64,000 bases of DNA from Lacrimispora sp. BS-2 (GTDB lineage Bacteria; Bacillota; Clostridia; Lachnospirales; Lachnospiraceae), in NCBI RefSeq assembly GCF_040207125.1, contig NZ_CP157940.1, positions 4,425,993 through 4,489,992 on the forward strand, given 5' to 3'. The stretch's first letter is position 1. Every line of letters starts with the position of its first letter. Under the pieces are notes generated by a model, which saw nothing but the letters and a program-made list of their open reading frames with translations, searched no databases and was not told the DNA's origin. Shown here one piece after another: positions 1 through 9,026 of this stretch. The position numbers were made by a program, and so were the translations under genes.

Positions 1-1
1 T

Positions 2-859
2 GTATGGGAACAAATAAGCTGGATAGAGCAGTTTAATTATATTATAGTAAATACTCTTCAGCTTGGGAGAATAATAAAGGAATTGATTTATAGGAAACCT
101 GTTCTGTGGTGGATCCATGAATCAAGAATTGAATATGAATATTTAGATAAGGGTATTATAGAAAGTTTAGATAGTATGAATATAGAAACATATGTTGTAA
201 GTGATGTTGCGTTTCGTACATTTCGTCAATATTTTCATAAGATAAACGCAAATATCCTTCATTATGGTATACCTGATAATAGCTATGCCAGTATTCGGTT
301 TGCCACAGGAGTCAAAACAGTATTCGCCGTGATTGGAGCTATTGCTTTTATTAAAGCACAAGACATTTTTTTGCAGGCAATTATGCAGCTTACGCAAGAA
401 GAACGTAATAAATCAGAATTTTGGTTGATTGGTGCATGCCCGCCAGAAAACCAATATGGAACTTCTGTTTTGAAACAGGCGGGAACAATTCCCGAAGTTA
501 AATGGTTAGGAGAATTGAATCGTGAGGAGATTGAAAAAGTATATAAAAGTATTGATGTTGTAGTTGTACCATCCCGCCAGGAAACTATGTCAATAGTTAT
601 GACAGAAGCTTTTATGTATGGAAAAGTCGGAATTGCATCTAATGCAATAGGGATGGCAAAATATATAGAAGACGAAGAAAATGGGCTTATATTTGAAAAT
701 GAAAATGCAAATGATTTGCTAAAAAAAATGTCTTGGGTGTTAAATAATAAAAGCAAATTAAATTCCATAAGTAAGAAAGCAAGGCTAATATATGAAAAAC
801 ATTTTACTTTGGAAGTATTTGGAGACAGATTGAAAACAATCATAGATGATTTAAAGTAG
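2..859 (+). CDS. Glycosyltransferase, GT4-like, 5' truncated by the window edge
   Basis: The frame is open back to the first bases, so the N-terminus lies outside the window; a TTG at 83 is probably internal. The visible 285 residues look like a GT-B retaining glycosyltransferase: an acceptor-side segment with WWIHE, then a C-terminal nucleotide-sugar domain with PSRQETMSIVMTEA followed by G-x-A-S-N (the E-x7-E region of GT4 enzymes). It would transfer a sugar from an NDP-sugar onto a glycan in the cytoplasm. It ends 18 bases before the next start, so it is the upstream member of the glycan cluster. Base composition is clearly AT-rich, unlike the flagellar genes downstream. The substrate cannot be told. 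Confidence 0.8.
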   Translation, partial: VWEQISWIEQFNYIIVNTLQLGRIIKELIYRKPVLWWIHESRIEYEYLDKGIIESLDSMNIETYVVSDVAFRTFRQYFHKINANILHYGIPDNSYASIRFATGVKTVFAVIGAIAFIKAQDIFLQAIMQLTQEERNKSEFWLIGACPPENQYGTSVLKQAGTIPEVKWLGELNREEIEKVYKSIDVVVVPSRQETMSIVMTEAFMYGKVGIASNAIGMAKYIEDEENGLIFENENANDLLKKMSWVLNNKSKLNSISKKARLIYEKHFTLEVFGDRLKTIIDDLK

Positions 860-877
860 GTGTTCATAGGAGGTTTC

Positions 878-2059
878 ATGGTTAAGGTAAGTGTTATTAT
901 ACCAGTATATAATTCAGGTAAGTATATTAGAGATTGTTTAGACAGTGTACTTGATCAAACCCTGAAAGATATAGAAATAATTTGTGTTAATGATGGATCT
1001 TCTGATGATTCCCTTGAAATATTAGAAGAGTATGCTGGTAAAGATAAACGATTAATAGTCATCAATAATGTAGAAAATGCAGGAGTGACAAAATCAAGAA
1101 ATATTGGCTTGGAAACTTCTTTGGGTGAATATATCTTTTTTATTGATAGTGATGATTGGATAGGTATTGATTTAATTGAAAATTTGTACAGTCTAGCTTG
1201 TGAGTTCAAGGTAGATGCGGTTTTGGGTGCAATGACCCTTGTCTGGGAAGGAAGAAGTGAAGAGCGACCTAATCGGCTTAAAGAAGGATTGTATGTAGGA
1301 GAGGAAAAAGTAAGTTCTCTTCAAAATATTTATGATATAGATAATAAAGAACAAATGTTAAAATGGAGTATTTGGGGAAATTTGTTTAAGAAGAACAAAT
1401 ATTATAGGCATCAGATAAAAGTAGATGAAAGGATTAAGATAGGAGAGGATATAGCGGCCCTTATTCCTTTTATCATGGATTCGAAGAGTATTTATCTTAC
1501 TAATATTACTTCCTATTATTACAGACAGCATGGAGCCTCAACAATACATAGTAATAGTTCCAAAGCTATGGATTATTATTACTTGTGGGAATATTTAAAA
1601 CCGTATTTAGAAAGTAAACCCATAATAAAGCGCCAGATAAAGCACATTTGCTGTGCAGGAATAGAAATTGATTATGTTAATATTCTTAATTTGAAAAAAC
1701 AAAATTTTTATATGTTTCCATATGAATTGATACCGCCCCATTCGAGAGTAGTTATTTTTGGAGCGGGTTTAGTTGGACAAGCTTATTATCGTCAATTAAA
1801 AATCAATAATTATTGCAAGGTGGAATTGATGGTGGATAATAATTATGAAAAAAATGCTGATGAGAAATATCCTGTCGTTTCTCCGAGTCTTATAATAAAT
1901 ACTACATATGATTATATTTTAATTGCAGTATTGAACGAAGAACTTTCAAAAGAAATTTATAATCAATTATTATGTGTTCATGAAGTGCCTAAAGATAATA
2001 TAATCACATATATTCCGAAGATGATAACGGACTTTATAGATTTAAGGTGGCAATGTTGA
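878..2059 (+). CDS. GT2 family glycosyltransferase with C-terminal Rossmann-like module
   Basis: The first ~215 residues are a GT-A fold GT2 domain: VSVIIPVYN at the N-terminus, NDGSSDDS, and the metal-binding DSDDW near residue 89. The C-terminal ~100 residues start with VVIFGAGLVG near residue 289, a GxGxxG nucleotide-binding loop like those in PglD or SDR proteins. I chose ATG 878 because AGGAGG lies at 868-873; a GTG at 860 in the same frame has no ribosome binding site. The same tail is found in four other proteins of the cluster. Role: inverting sugar transfer to a surface or flagellin glycan (inferred). Donor and acceptor are unknown. Confidence 0.85.
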   Translation: MVKVSVIIPVYNSGKYIRDCLDSVLDQTLKDIEIICVNDGSSDDSLEILEEYAGKDKRLIVINNVENAGVTKSRNIGLETSLGEYIFFIDSDDWIGIDLIENLYSLACEFKVDAVLGAMTLVWEGRSEERPNRLKEGLYVGEEKVSSLQNIYDIDNKEQMLKWSIWGNLFKKNKYYRHQIKVDERIKIGEDIAALIPFIMDSKSIYLTNITSYYYRQHGASTIHSNSSKAMDYYYLWEYLKPYLESKPIIKRQIKHICCAGIEIDYVNILNLKKQNFYMFPYELIPPHSRVVIFGAGLVGQAYYRQLKINNYCKVELMVDNNYEKNADEKYPVVSPSLIINTTYDYILIAVLNEELSKEIYNQLLCVHEVPKDNIITYIPKMITDFIDLRWQC

Positions 2060-2104
2060 TTTTCCTAAGTTTAGTGAACAAAATATAATATAGGGGAATT
2101 TCTG

Positions 2105-3664
2105 ATGAAGGATATAAAAACGATTGCAATGTACTTACCCCAGTTCCACAGGACACCTGAAAATGATCAGTGGTGGGGAGAAGGATTCACAGAATGGACA
2201 GCAGCAAAAGGTGCGGATAAGCTGTTTGAGGGGCATTACCAACCAAGAGAGCCTTTAAACGATAATTATTATGATTTGTTGCAGAAGAGAACTATGAAAT
2301 GGCAAGCGGATTTGGCATTAAAATACGGTTTGGATGGTTTCTGTTTTTACCATTATTACTTTAAAGACGGACGGAAGATATTAGAAAAACCAGCAGAAAA
2401 TTTACTGAATTGGAAAGATGTTAATATGCCTTTTTGTTTTTGTTGGGATAATACATCATGGGCGCGGTCATGGAGTAAATTAGGGGATAAATTTACATGG
2501 TTTGAAAATGAAAAGGAACTCTCCCCCGAAGGGGATGGCATTCTTTTAGAACAAAAATATGGGAGAGAGAAGGAATGGGGAGATCATTTCAAATATCTAC
2601 TTTCATTTTTTCAAGATAACCGTTATATCAAAGTAGACAATAAGCCTGTTTTTTTAATATACAAGACGGATGAGATGGCCTGCTTTACAGAAATGATTGA
2701 TTACTGGAATAAATTAGCTAAAATAGAAAACCTGGGAGGTATTTTTGTTTTAGGAATAAATAGCAGCAATGAAAAAATTGGAATGGATGCAGTCCTTTTT
2801 AGCGGACCAAGTGCTTATTGGAATCCGATAATAAGTAGTAATCATTTAGAGTGTGAATATAAAAATGGTGTTAAATGCTTTGACTATGAAGCCATATGGA
2901 AGAATGTAATGATTGCTGGTGGAAAAAAAAGCATAAAAACGTATTTTGGGGGATTTGTAGATTATGACGATACGCCTAGGCGGGGAGGGCAGGGAGTAAC
3001 TTTTATCAATACATCTATTGAGATCTTTCAAGAATATCTTTACAAGTTGGCTCAAAAGAATCTATCACAAAAAAATGAATTCCTATTTATTAATGCTTTT
3101 AATGAATGGGGAGAAGGAATGTACCTTGAACCGGATAAGAAAAGGGGATATGCCTTTTTGGAAGCACTTAAATCTGTTAAGGAGAAATTAAAAGCAGATA
3201 CTCAGGAGGATAAGGTAGAATTAACATTGGTTGAGAACAGCGATAAAGGATCCTCGGTAAATGTGGAAGATATAAACGCTGATTTGTGGAAACGATATAA
3301 TAAGTTTAAAGAGTATTATTATTTGTTACATCGTTGGATGCAATTAAAGGAAGAAAATGTTAATCTTAGCAGGTATTTAATGAAGCATGGTTATAATCGA
3401 ATTGCCATTTATGGATTGGGTGTTATGGGCAAGCATTTGATGGAAGAATTGAAACAGACGGAAATCAGGGTATTATATGCTATTGATCAAAATACGCAAA
3501 TGGTATATCCGGGTGTTGAGATAAAAAGTGTGGATGCTTGTCTGCCTCAGGTTGATGCAATCGTTGTAACAGCGACGTTTGATTATGATGTGATTTGGGC
3601 TAAGTTAAAAGAGATGGTAGATTACCCTGTAGTTTCGCTGGCGGAAATATTGAATGAAATATAA
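2105..3664 (+). CDS. WbsX-like glycan biosynthesis protein with C-terminal Rossmann-like module
   Basis: The N-terminus (AMYLPQFHRTPENDQWWGEG, then FTEW and a GHYQPREP motif) is characteristic of the WbsX / glycoside hydrolase 99-like family found in O-antigen and polysaccharide clusters. The domain fills about residues 1-360 and includes NAFNEWGEG near its end. A linker follows, then a GxGxxG module (IYGLGVMGKH, about residue 432). Known WbsX proteins are thought to act in polysaccharide assembly; their chemistry is not established. Start ATG 2105 follows a GGGGAA sequence. It lies 45 bases after the preceding GT2 gene on the same strand, probably in one transcript. Confidence 0.78.
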   Translation: MKDIKTIAMYLPQFHRTPENDQWWGEGFTEWTAAKGADKLFEGHYQPREPLNDNYYDLLQKRTMKWQADLALKYGLDGFCFYHYYFKDGRKILEKPAENLLNWKDVNMPFCFCWDNTSWARSWSKLGDKFTWFENEKELSPEGDGILLEQKYGREKEWGDHFKYLLSFFQDNRYIKVDNKPVFLIYKTDEMACFTEMIDYWNKLAKIENLGGIFVLGINSSNEKIGMDAVLFSGPSAYWNPIISSNHLECEYKNGVKCFDYEAIWKNVMIAGGKKSIKTYFGGFVDYDDTPRRGGQGVTFINTSIEIFQEYLYKLAQKNLSQKNEFLFINAFNEWGEGMYLEPDKKRGYAFLEALKSVKEKLKADTQEDKVELTLVENSDKGSSVNVEDINADLWKRYNKFKEYYYLLHRWMQLKEENVNLSRYLMKHGYNRIAIYGLGVMGKHLMEELKQTEIRVLYAIDQNTQMVYPGVEIKSVDACLPQVDAIVVTATFDYDVIWAKLKEMVDYPVVSLAEILNEI

Positions 3665-3806
3665 TAGCATTGATTTGAATGACATGAGAGGCTGCTTGTG
3701 CGAACATTTCGAATTCGAGGTATACCCAATCTGTATATGAATACCATTAGTCTATAATAATGATACCATCGAAGAGTGACCTGGCTGACGAAAGGAAGGC
3801 AGACAA

Positions 3807-5000
3807 GTGACAAATACTAATATACCGAGGAATAAATTGTTAACTGTTGTTGTACCTGTTTATAATACAGCACAGTATTTGAGAAAATGTATAGAAAGTA
3901 TTATCAATCAACAATATAAAAAATTGGATGTTATTTTGATTAATGACGGCTCTACAGATGGATCTGGGGAAATATGCGATAGCTTTTTGCATATGGATAG
4001 CAGGATACGTGTTTTTCATAGAAAAAATCAGGGATTAGTAGTTGCAAGGAAACTGGGGGTGGAGTTGGCCCAAGGAGATTTTATTACCTTTGTTGACAGT
4101 GATGATTGGATAGAATCTGACATGTATTCTCAGATGATGGCTGCCTATATGGAATTTGAGCCTGATATGGTGACATCTGGACTTACTATAGATAATGATA
4201 ATAAAGTTAACTATGAAATGGATAGAATGCCAGAAGGTCTTTACGAATATGAAGATATAAAAAAGAAATTGATTCCACGTATGATGCATGATGATCTATT
4301 GGGAAAAAGGGCAATTACATCTTCTGTGTGTAATAAAATATTTAAAGTGGATTTACTTAAGGAGATAATTTTAGATTTAGAGGAAAGTATTACTTATGGA
4401 GAAGATGCTGCAATTACATATCTATACATTGTTAGAGCATCAAAGGTAGTAGTGCTAAATAATAGCTGGTATCACTATATTATCCATTCTAATTCTATGG
4501 TTAGGCATTATGAAATAAATTCATTTGAACGAGTTTATCAATTTTATAGTTATATGAAGAAAAAGTTTTTAGAACTTGGTTCTTGGAATCAAATGGAAAT
4601 GCAGGTAAAGAAATATACGAAAGTTTTTCTCTTTCAGGCAACGCAAGATATATTTGATATTTTGGTGGAAGAACCCATATACCTTTTTCCATTTGAACTT
4701 ATTGAAAAAAGAAGCCGTGTAGTGATATACGGTGCAGGAAAAGTCGGGACTTCTTATTGCGAGAGTCTTTTAAAAAGTGGATATGCAAGATTGCAGGGTT
4801 GGGTCGATAAGAATTATAAAACATTGACAACAAAGAAGCATATTATTGAGTCGCCTGATATTTTACAAGACAGAGAAGCAGACTATGTAGTAATAGCTAT
4901 AGAAAATAAGGGAGTAGCTTCGGAAATTCAGGGATTTTTAGAAAGGTTAGGCGTTGAAAAAAATAAAATTGTATGGCGACCGCCGGTTCGACTGAATTAA
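3807..5000 (+). CDS. GT2 family glycosyltransferase with C-terminal Rossmann-like module
   Basis: GT2 domain with LTVVVPVYN, NDGSTDGS and VDSDDW (about residue 96), followed by FPFELI...RVVIYGAGKVG at about residue 302. The junction sequence resembles that of the gene at 878, so the two are paralogues sharing the whole architecture. Start is GTG 3807, supported by AAAGGAAGG at 3791-3799 with seven bases of spacing. A 142-base gap with no gene precedes it; I see no convincing promoter there. Likely role: sugar transfer in the same glycan pathway (inferred). Confidence 0.85.
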   Translation: MTNTNIPRNKLLTVVVPVYNTAQYLRKCIESIINQQYKKLDVILINDGSTDGSGEICDSFLHMDSRIRVFHRKNQGLVVARKLGVELAQGDFITFVDSDDWIESDMYSQMMAAYMEFEPDMVTSGLTIDNDNKVNYEMDRMPEGLYEYEDIKKKLIPRMMHDDLLGKRAITSSVCNKIFKVDLLKEIILDLEESITYGEDAAITYLYIVRASKVVVLNNSWYHYIIHSNSMVRHYEINSFERVYQFYSYMKKKFLELGSWNQMEMQVKKYTKVFLFQATQDIFDILVEEPIYLFPFELIEKRSRVVIYGAGKVGTSYCESLLKSGYARLQGWVDKNYKTLTTKKHIIESPDILQDREADYVVIAIENKGVASEIQGFLERLGVEKNKIVWRPPVRLN

Positions 5001-5071
5001 TAATCGTTGAAAATCATTCGAATTAGAATTTTCTGATTATTAGTTTTTAGGAAGTATAATGGAGGAGTAAG

Positions 5072-6442
5072 ATGATTAAAGTTACTATTGTTTTGCCGTT
5101 ACATAATTCAAAAACATACGTGGATGAATGTATTAAAAGTATAGTGAATCAGACATTGCAGGATATTGAGATAATATGCATCGATAGTGGCACGGATGAA
5201 ACTTCAAATATAATACAGTCATACGCTGGGAGTGACAATCGAGTCAAATATATTTATGACAGTAATACAAGTTATGGATATAAAATCAATAAAGGAATAA
5301 CCTTATCTCAAGGAAAATATATTGCAATCATTGAGTCTGATGATTATGTAAGAGACGACACGATGCAAATATTATATGAGTTAGCAGAGAAAAATCAAGT
5401 GGATTTTGTAAAAGCAGATTATAAAAAATTTATTGATATTAATGGAAAACGGGTAGAAGCAGGTGTAGAGAATATTCCAAATCAAACATTATATAATCGT
5501 GTGATAAATTTGAAGGAAGAACCGGAGATTAGAAATTATATTGGATATAGTATATGGGCGGGTCTGTATCGAAAGGAATTTTTGATTTCTAATGAGTTAT
5601 TTATGAATGAAACTCCGGGAGCTTCATATCAAGATACAGGATTTGCAATATTAATAACTCTTATGACGCAAAAATTATATTTTACAGATCATCAACTTTA
5701 TAGGTATAGAATTGATAATAATGATTCTTCGGTAAAATCTCAAATGAAATACAAATGCATTATAGAGGAATTTTGCTGGATAAAGGAACAAATGCAGTTT
5801 AGAAGTTTGAATAAAGTAGAAGATATTGCTTTTTATAAAAATAAAAAGCTTGTTTCATATTTTTGGAACTATCAAAGGCTGTTGCCTGAATATCAATTAA
5901 AGTTTTTAAATGAAATTCAAGAAGAAATGGAAAATGATTTTTTTTCGGAATCACCTTACATGGAAACGGTATCAACTCAGCAATTGGAAGAAATAAAAAT
6001 ATTGCATGGTGATGTTGCGGCAATCAATGAGTTTGAACGAAGCAGATTAACAGCACAACAAAACTTCGAGCAAGTAGTTGCAATTCTTAAAAATGAAAAA
6101 GAAATTGTTATCTTTGGGGCAGGACGATATGGAGAAGTTGTGGTAAAGTTGAGCAATATATTGAGTAAGAATAATGTTGTGGCAATTTGTGATAGTGATA
6201 AACAAAAGCATAACAAAGAAATTGCGGGATTAAAGATAGGAGATCCGCAAGAAACAGTAATAAAACATAAGAATGCCTTTTATATAATTGCAAATAAAAA
6301 GCATAGTGAAGAAATTTCATTTCAGTTAAGAAAACATGGAATTTTACAGGAAAAAATATATGCAATAAAAGAGATTCCTGGTAAATCTGCTCTATTAGAG
6401 GCTGTTTTAATGTTACCAGAAATTGTGGGAAAAGGCGTGTAA
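5072..6442 (+). CDS. GT2 family glycosyltransferase with C-terminal Rossmann-like module
   Basis: N-terminal GT2 domain (VTIVLPLHNS, then IESDDY about residue 87, where the first Asp of the usual DSDD is Glu). The middle is helical, and the C-terminal module begins IVIFGAGRYGE near residue 345, with a matching (C/V)DSDK/DNN-type second strand. Start ATG 5072 has GGAGGAG just upstream. It is the third GT2 of the cluster and the most diverged. The substrate is unknown. The altered acidic motif may affect metal binding, but I cannot tell whether activity is changed. Confidence 0.82.
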   Translation: MIKVTIVLPLHNSKTYVDECIKSIVNQTLQDIEIICIDSGTDETSNIIQSYAGSDNRVKYIYDSNTSYGYKINKGITLSQGKYIAIIESDDYVRDDTMQILYELAEKNQVDFVKADYKKFIDINGKRVEAGVENIPNQTLYNRVINLKEEPEIRNYIGYSIWAGLYRKEFLISNELFMNETPGASYQDTGFAILITLMTQKLYFTDHQLYRYRIDNNDSSVKSQMKYKCIIEEFCWIKEQMQFRSLNKVEDIAFYKNKKLVSYFWNYQRLLPEYQLKFLNEIQEEMENDFFSESPYMETVSTQQLEEIKILHGDVAAINEFERSRLTAQQNFEQVVAILKNEKEIVIFGAGRYGEVVVKLSNILSKNNVVAICDSDKQKHNKEIAGLKIGDPQETVIKHKNAFYIIANKKHSEEISFQLRKHGILQEKIYAIKEIPGKSALLEAVLMLPEIVGKGV

Positions 6443-6467
6443 GAATACAAAAGGGGGACATAAGAAT

Positions 6468-8999
6468 ATGCGTACATTTATCAAGGAACAGCTCATAAAT
6501 CTACTAGATTCTATGGGGCAATTACAAAGTTCATTACCCATGATGACGGATAAAGAACAAATAATCCAAATGCTTGCAGATTGCCAAGATGCAGCCATTG
6601 CAGTAGGAGAAGCGCTGGAAAAGGATTCATCAGATCATGAACTAATTGTCTCTCTTCTTGAAGAATACTGTGAAGAAGCCTTTTGTCTGTCGGAATCGCA
6701 AGAAGAAACAATTTGCAAAGATAAGATATTAGTATTAGATGGACACACAAATAGAGTAAAGTCCTTACTAGCGGAGACTTCTACCACTTATCATGTAGTC
6801 TTTATGCCCTACAAAGCTTCTATGTGGGATAGCTTGGAGAGCATCTGGCGTGCCTGCAGAGAGGATGAGCGGTGTGAATGTTATGTGATGCCCATACCTT
6901 ATTACGAATTCAATTCAAAAACTAATAGATGGATATATCACTATGACGGGGAGCAGTTCCCGGAGGAAATTCCTGTTGTCCATTACCATGATTATTCATT
7001 GGAGCAGGATCGTCCCGATGTGGCTTATATTCATAATCCTTATGATGATTGCAATCTGATCACGAGAGTGGATTCTAGATTTTATTCTGAGGAACTAAAA
7101 CAGCATATCAGAAAGTTAGTGTATGTGCCCTACTATGTCACTGGTGGATTGATTGCCGAAGAACATTTGGAATTGCCTGTTCATCGCTATATGGACTACA
7201 TGGTAGTGCAGTCAGAATATGCCAAGAGCTTTTGCAAGGGTATGTACTATTATGATAAAATCCTGCCTTTGGGTTCGCCTAAGTTGGATCGGGTAATCAG
7301 GCTTTGCCAGGAAGGAAGTGATATACCTGAACAGTGGAAGCCGTTCCTGAATGGGAAAAAGATCTTGATGTTGAATACCAGCATTGGGTGCTTTTTACAG
7401 GAGGGAATTCTTTATCTGCAAAAAATTAGGAGTCTTTGCAAAGCAATAAAAAGTCAGAACAAAGTGGCACTAATATGGAGACCCCATCCTCTACTGGAAG
7501 CAACTATCAAATCCATGAGACCTCACTTGTTGGCTGAGTACAATAGCTTAAAAGAATATTTTATAGACAATAAGATAGGCATATTGGATGAAACTCCAGA
7601 TATCTCGAGAGCAGTAGCCATATCCGATGGCTACATAGGTGAAGAGAGTACTTCAGTAGTTAATCTATTTGGAGCAGCAGGAAAACCAATTTTTATCCTT
7701 AATAATCACATCACAAATACTTTTGCAGAAGAGGAGAAAAGAAAAGTCCATATTGTAGATATGGGAAAACAAGGGGATAAGCTATGGTTAACAACCAACC
7801 GCTATAATGCCCTAATTTATACGGATGCCAGTATGCAGCAGATGCACTACATAGATCGTGTGAAGGAACAGCCCAAATGGTACGGTGCCTATCCTTTTTT
7901 TGCAGCGGCAGGAAATAGACTTTTTCTTTCTCCTAGTGTTGCCGGGCGTCCGGCAGTATTTGATACAGATTCCCAAAAGATCGAGCTGATTGGGGAAGAA
8001 AATATGGAAGAATGCGCGAGGCGCGGCCAAATTGTAACTTATAGCAATAAGGTATTTTATCTTCCTGTGGTAGATGATTATATCGCAGAGCTTAATACAG
8101 ATACAAGGGAATGGAAATATCATACAGAATGCATACAAGAACTAAATAAAGAAAACATCGTTGGGCGGGAAGTGACGTTTCGATGTTCAGTATGCGGCAA
8201 GGACATATGGATTAGTGCTACCTATACTAATTGCATCCTTCGGTTTGACATGGAGGATGGAACATATACGCTCTGTCCTGTAGGAAATAAGGAAAATGGT
8301 TATTCTGGAATCATAGCAGAGGAGCGATGTCTATGGCTTACCGAAGTAAACAACGGCAATATCATCAGATGGGACAGGCGTTCTGGAAAGGTCAAAACTT
8401 TCCATATGCCGGAAGGTTTCCGCTCTTGGCCAGGTACCGTACAGGGCAGAAGTTTGCCTCACTTATCCTTAATAGATATGGGAAAATGGGTAGTGACTGT
8501 TCCTGGGTTTTCTAACTGCATGGTAAAATTAGACAAAACAACAGGAGAAACAACTCTTTTGATTGAAGACTTCTGGAAGAATGCGGAAGAAAAGGCGAAC
8601 GGTTATAATCCGAATTTTTTCTTGTCCAGTGAGTTTGGCGCAAAAATGGACCAGGATGTTATAATAGTACAGAGAAATTGTGACGATGCCGCTGCCATAA
8701 TTCATGTAGAAGATGAAACATATGAAATGTTCTATCCTACCCTTACCGAAAAAGATTTCGCAAAACTGACAGAGGGCGAAGATGGCTTTGAAAAGATGGA
8801 AAAAAAGTACGGATTTTTCCGAAGAGAAAGCAAAATATTCTCATTTGAAGGCTTTTTAGAGGATCTGGTTCATGATAGATTGAAAGATGTCCGGGTAAGG
8901 CAGCTAGAAGAATTATCCACACTGGCCGCTAATTTGGATGGAAGCTGCGGTGTAAAGGTGCATGAATATATGATGGATGTCTTGGAAAATAAAGAGTAA
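6468..8999 (+). CDS. GT-B (CDP-glycerol glycerophosphotransferase-like) and beta-propeller fusion
   Basis: About 843 residues. Residues 1-95 are helical. Residues ~95-430 resemble the GT-B fold of CDP-glycerol glycerophosphotransferases: a VPYYVTGG segment, LGSPKLDR, KKILMLNTS, IWRPHPL near residue 337, and an E-x-S/T-S motif (GEESTSVVNLF). Residues ~435-745 are a repetitive beta-rich region with W/Y-containing blades (AAAGNRLFLSPSV, WISATYTNCILRFD, RCLWLTEVNNGNIIRWDR), suggesting a six- or seven-blade propeller. Start ATG 6468 follows AAGGGGG; an upstream in-frame GTG at 6423 would overlap the previous gene. Less AT-rich than the genes before it. The next gene carries a cytidylyltransferase domain, which fits a CDP-activated donor. 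Confidence 0.65.
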   Translation: MRTFIKEQLINLLDSMGQLQSSLPMMTDKEQIIQMLADCQDAAIAVGEALEKDSSDHELIVSLLEEYCEEAFCLSESQEETICKDKILVLDGHTNRVKSLLAETSTTYHVVFMPYKASMWDSLESIWRACREDERCECYVMPIPYYEFNSKTNRWIYHYDGEQFPEEIPVVHYHDYSLEQDRPDVAYIHNPYDDCNLITRVDSRFYSEELKQHIRKLVYVPYYVTGGLIAEEHLELPVHRYMDYMVVQSEYAKSFCKGMYYYDKILPLGSPKLDRVIRLCQEGSDIPEQWKPFLNGKKILMLNTSIGCFLQEGILYLQKIRSLCKAIKSQNKVALIWRPHPLLEATIKSMRPHLLAEYNSLKEYFIDNKIGILDETPDISRAVAISDGYIGEESTSVVNLFGAAGKPIFILNNHITNTFAEEEKRKVHIVDMGKQGDKLWLTTNRYNALIYTDASMQQMHYIDRVKEQPKWYGAYPFFAAAGNRLFLSPSVAGRPAVFDTDSQKIELIGEENMEECARRGQIVTYSNKVFYLPVVDDYIAELNTDTREWKYHTECIQELNKENIVGREVTFRCSVCGKDIWISATYTNCILRFDMEDGTYTLCPVGNKENGYSGIIAEERCLWLTEVNNGNIIRWDRRSGKVKTFHMPEGFRSWPGTVQGRSLPHLSLIDMGKWVVTVPGFSNCMVKLDKTTGETTLLIEDFWKNAEEKANGYNPNFFLSSEFGAKMDQDVIIVQRNCDDAAAIIHVEDETYEMFYPTLTEKDFAKLTEGEDGFEKMEKKYGFFRRESKIFSFEGFLEDLVHDRLKDVRVRQLEELSTLAANLDGSCGVKVHEYMMDVLENKE

Positions 9000-9026
9000 T
9001 AAAAGGTTTTTTGTGTGGAGGCAGCT

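Noticed and set aside
283..879. 198-codon minus-strand frame opposite the first glycosyltransferase
   Set aside because: Product is Ser/Ile/Phe-rich shadow sequence of an AT-rich gene; the plus-strand frame has clear glycosyltransferase motifs.
3665..3806. Promoter or small gene in the gap between the WbsX-like and GT2 genes
   Set aside because: A TATAAT occurs near the middle but no acceptable minus-35 lies at 16-18 bases, and no frame has a ribosome site.
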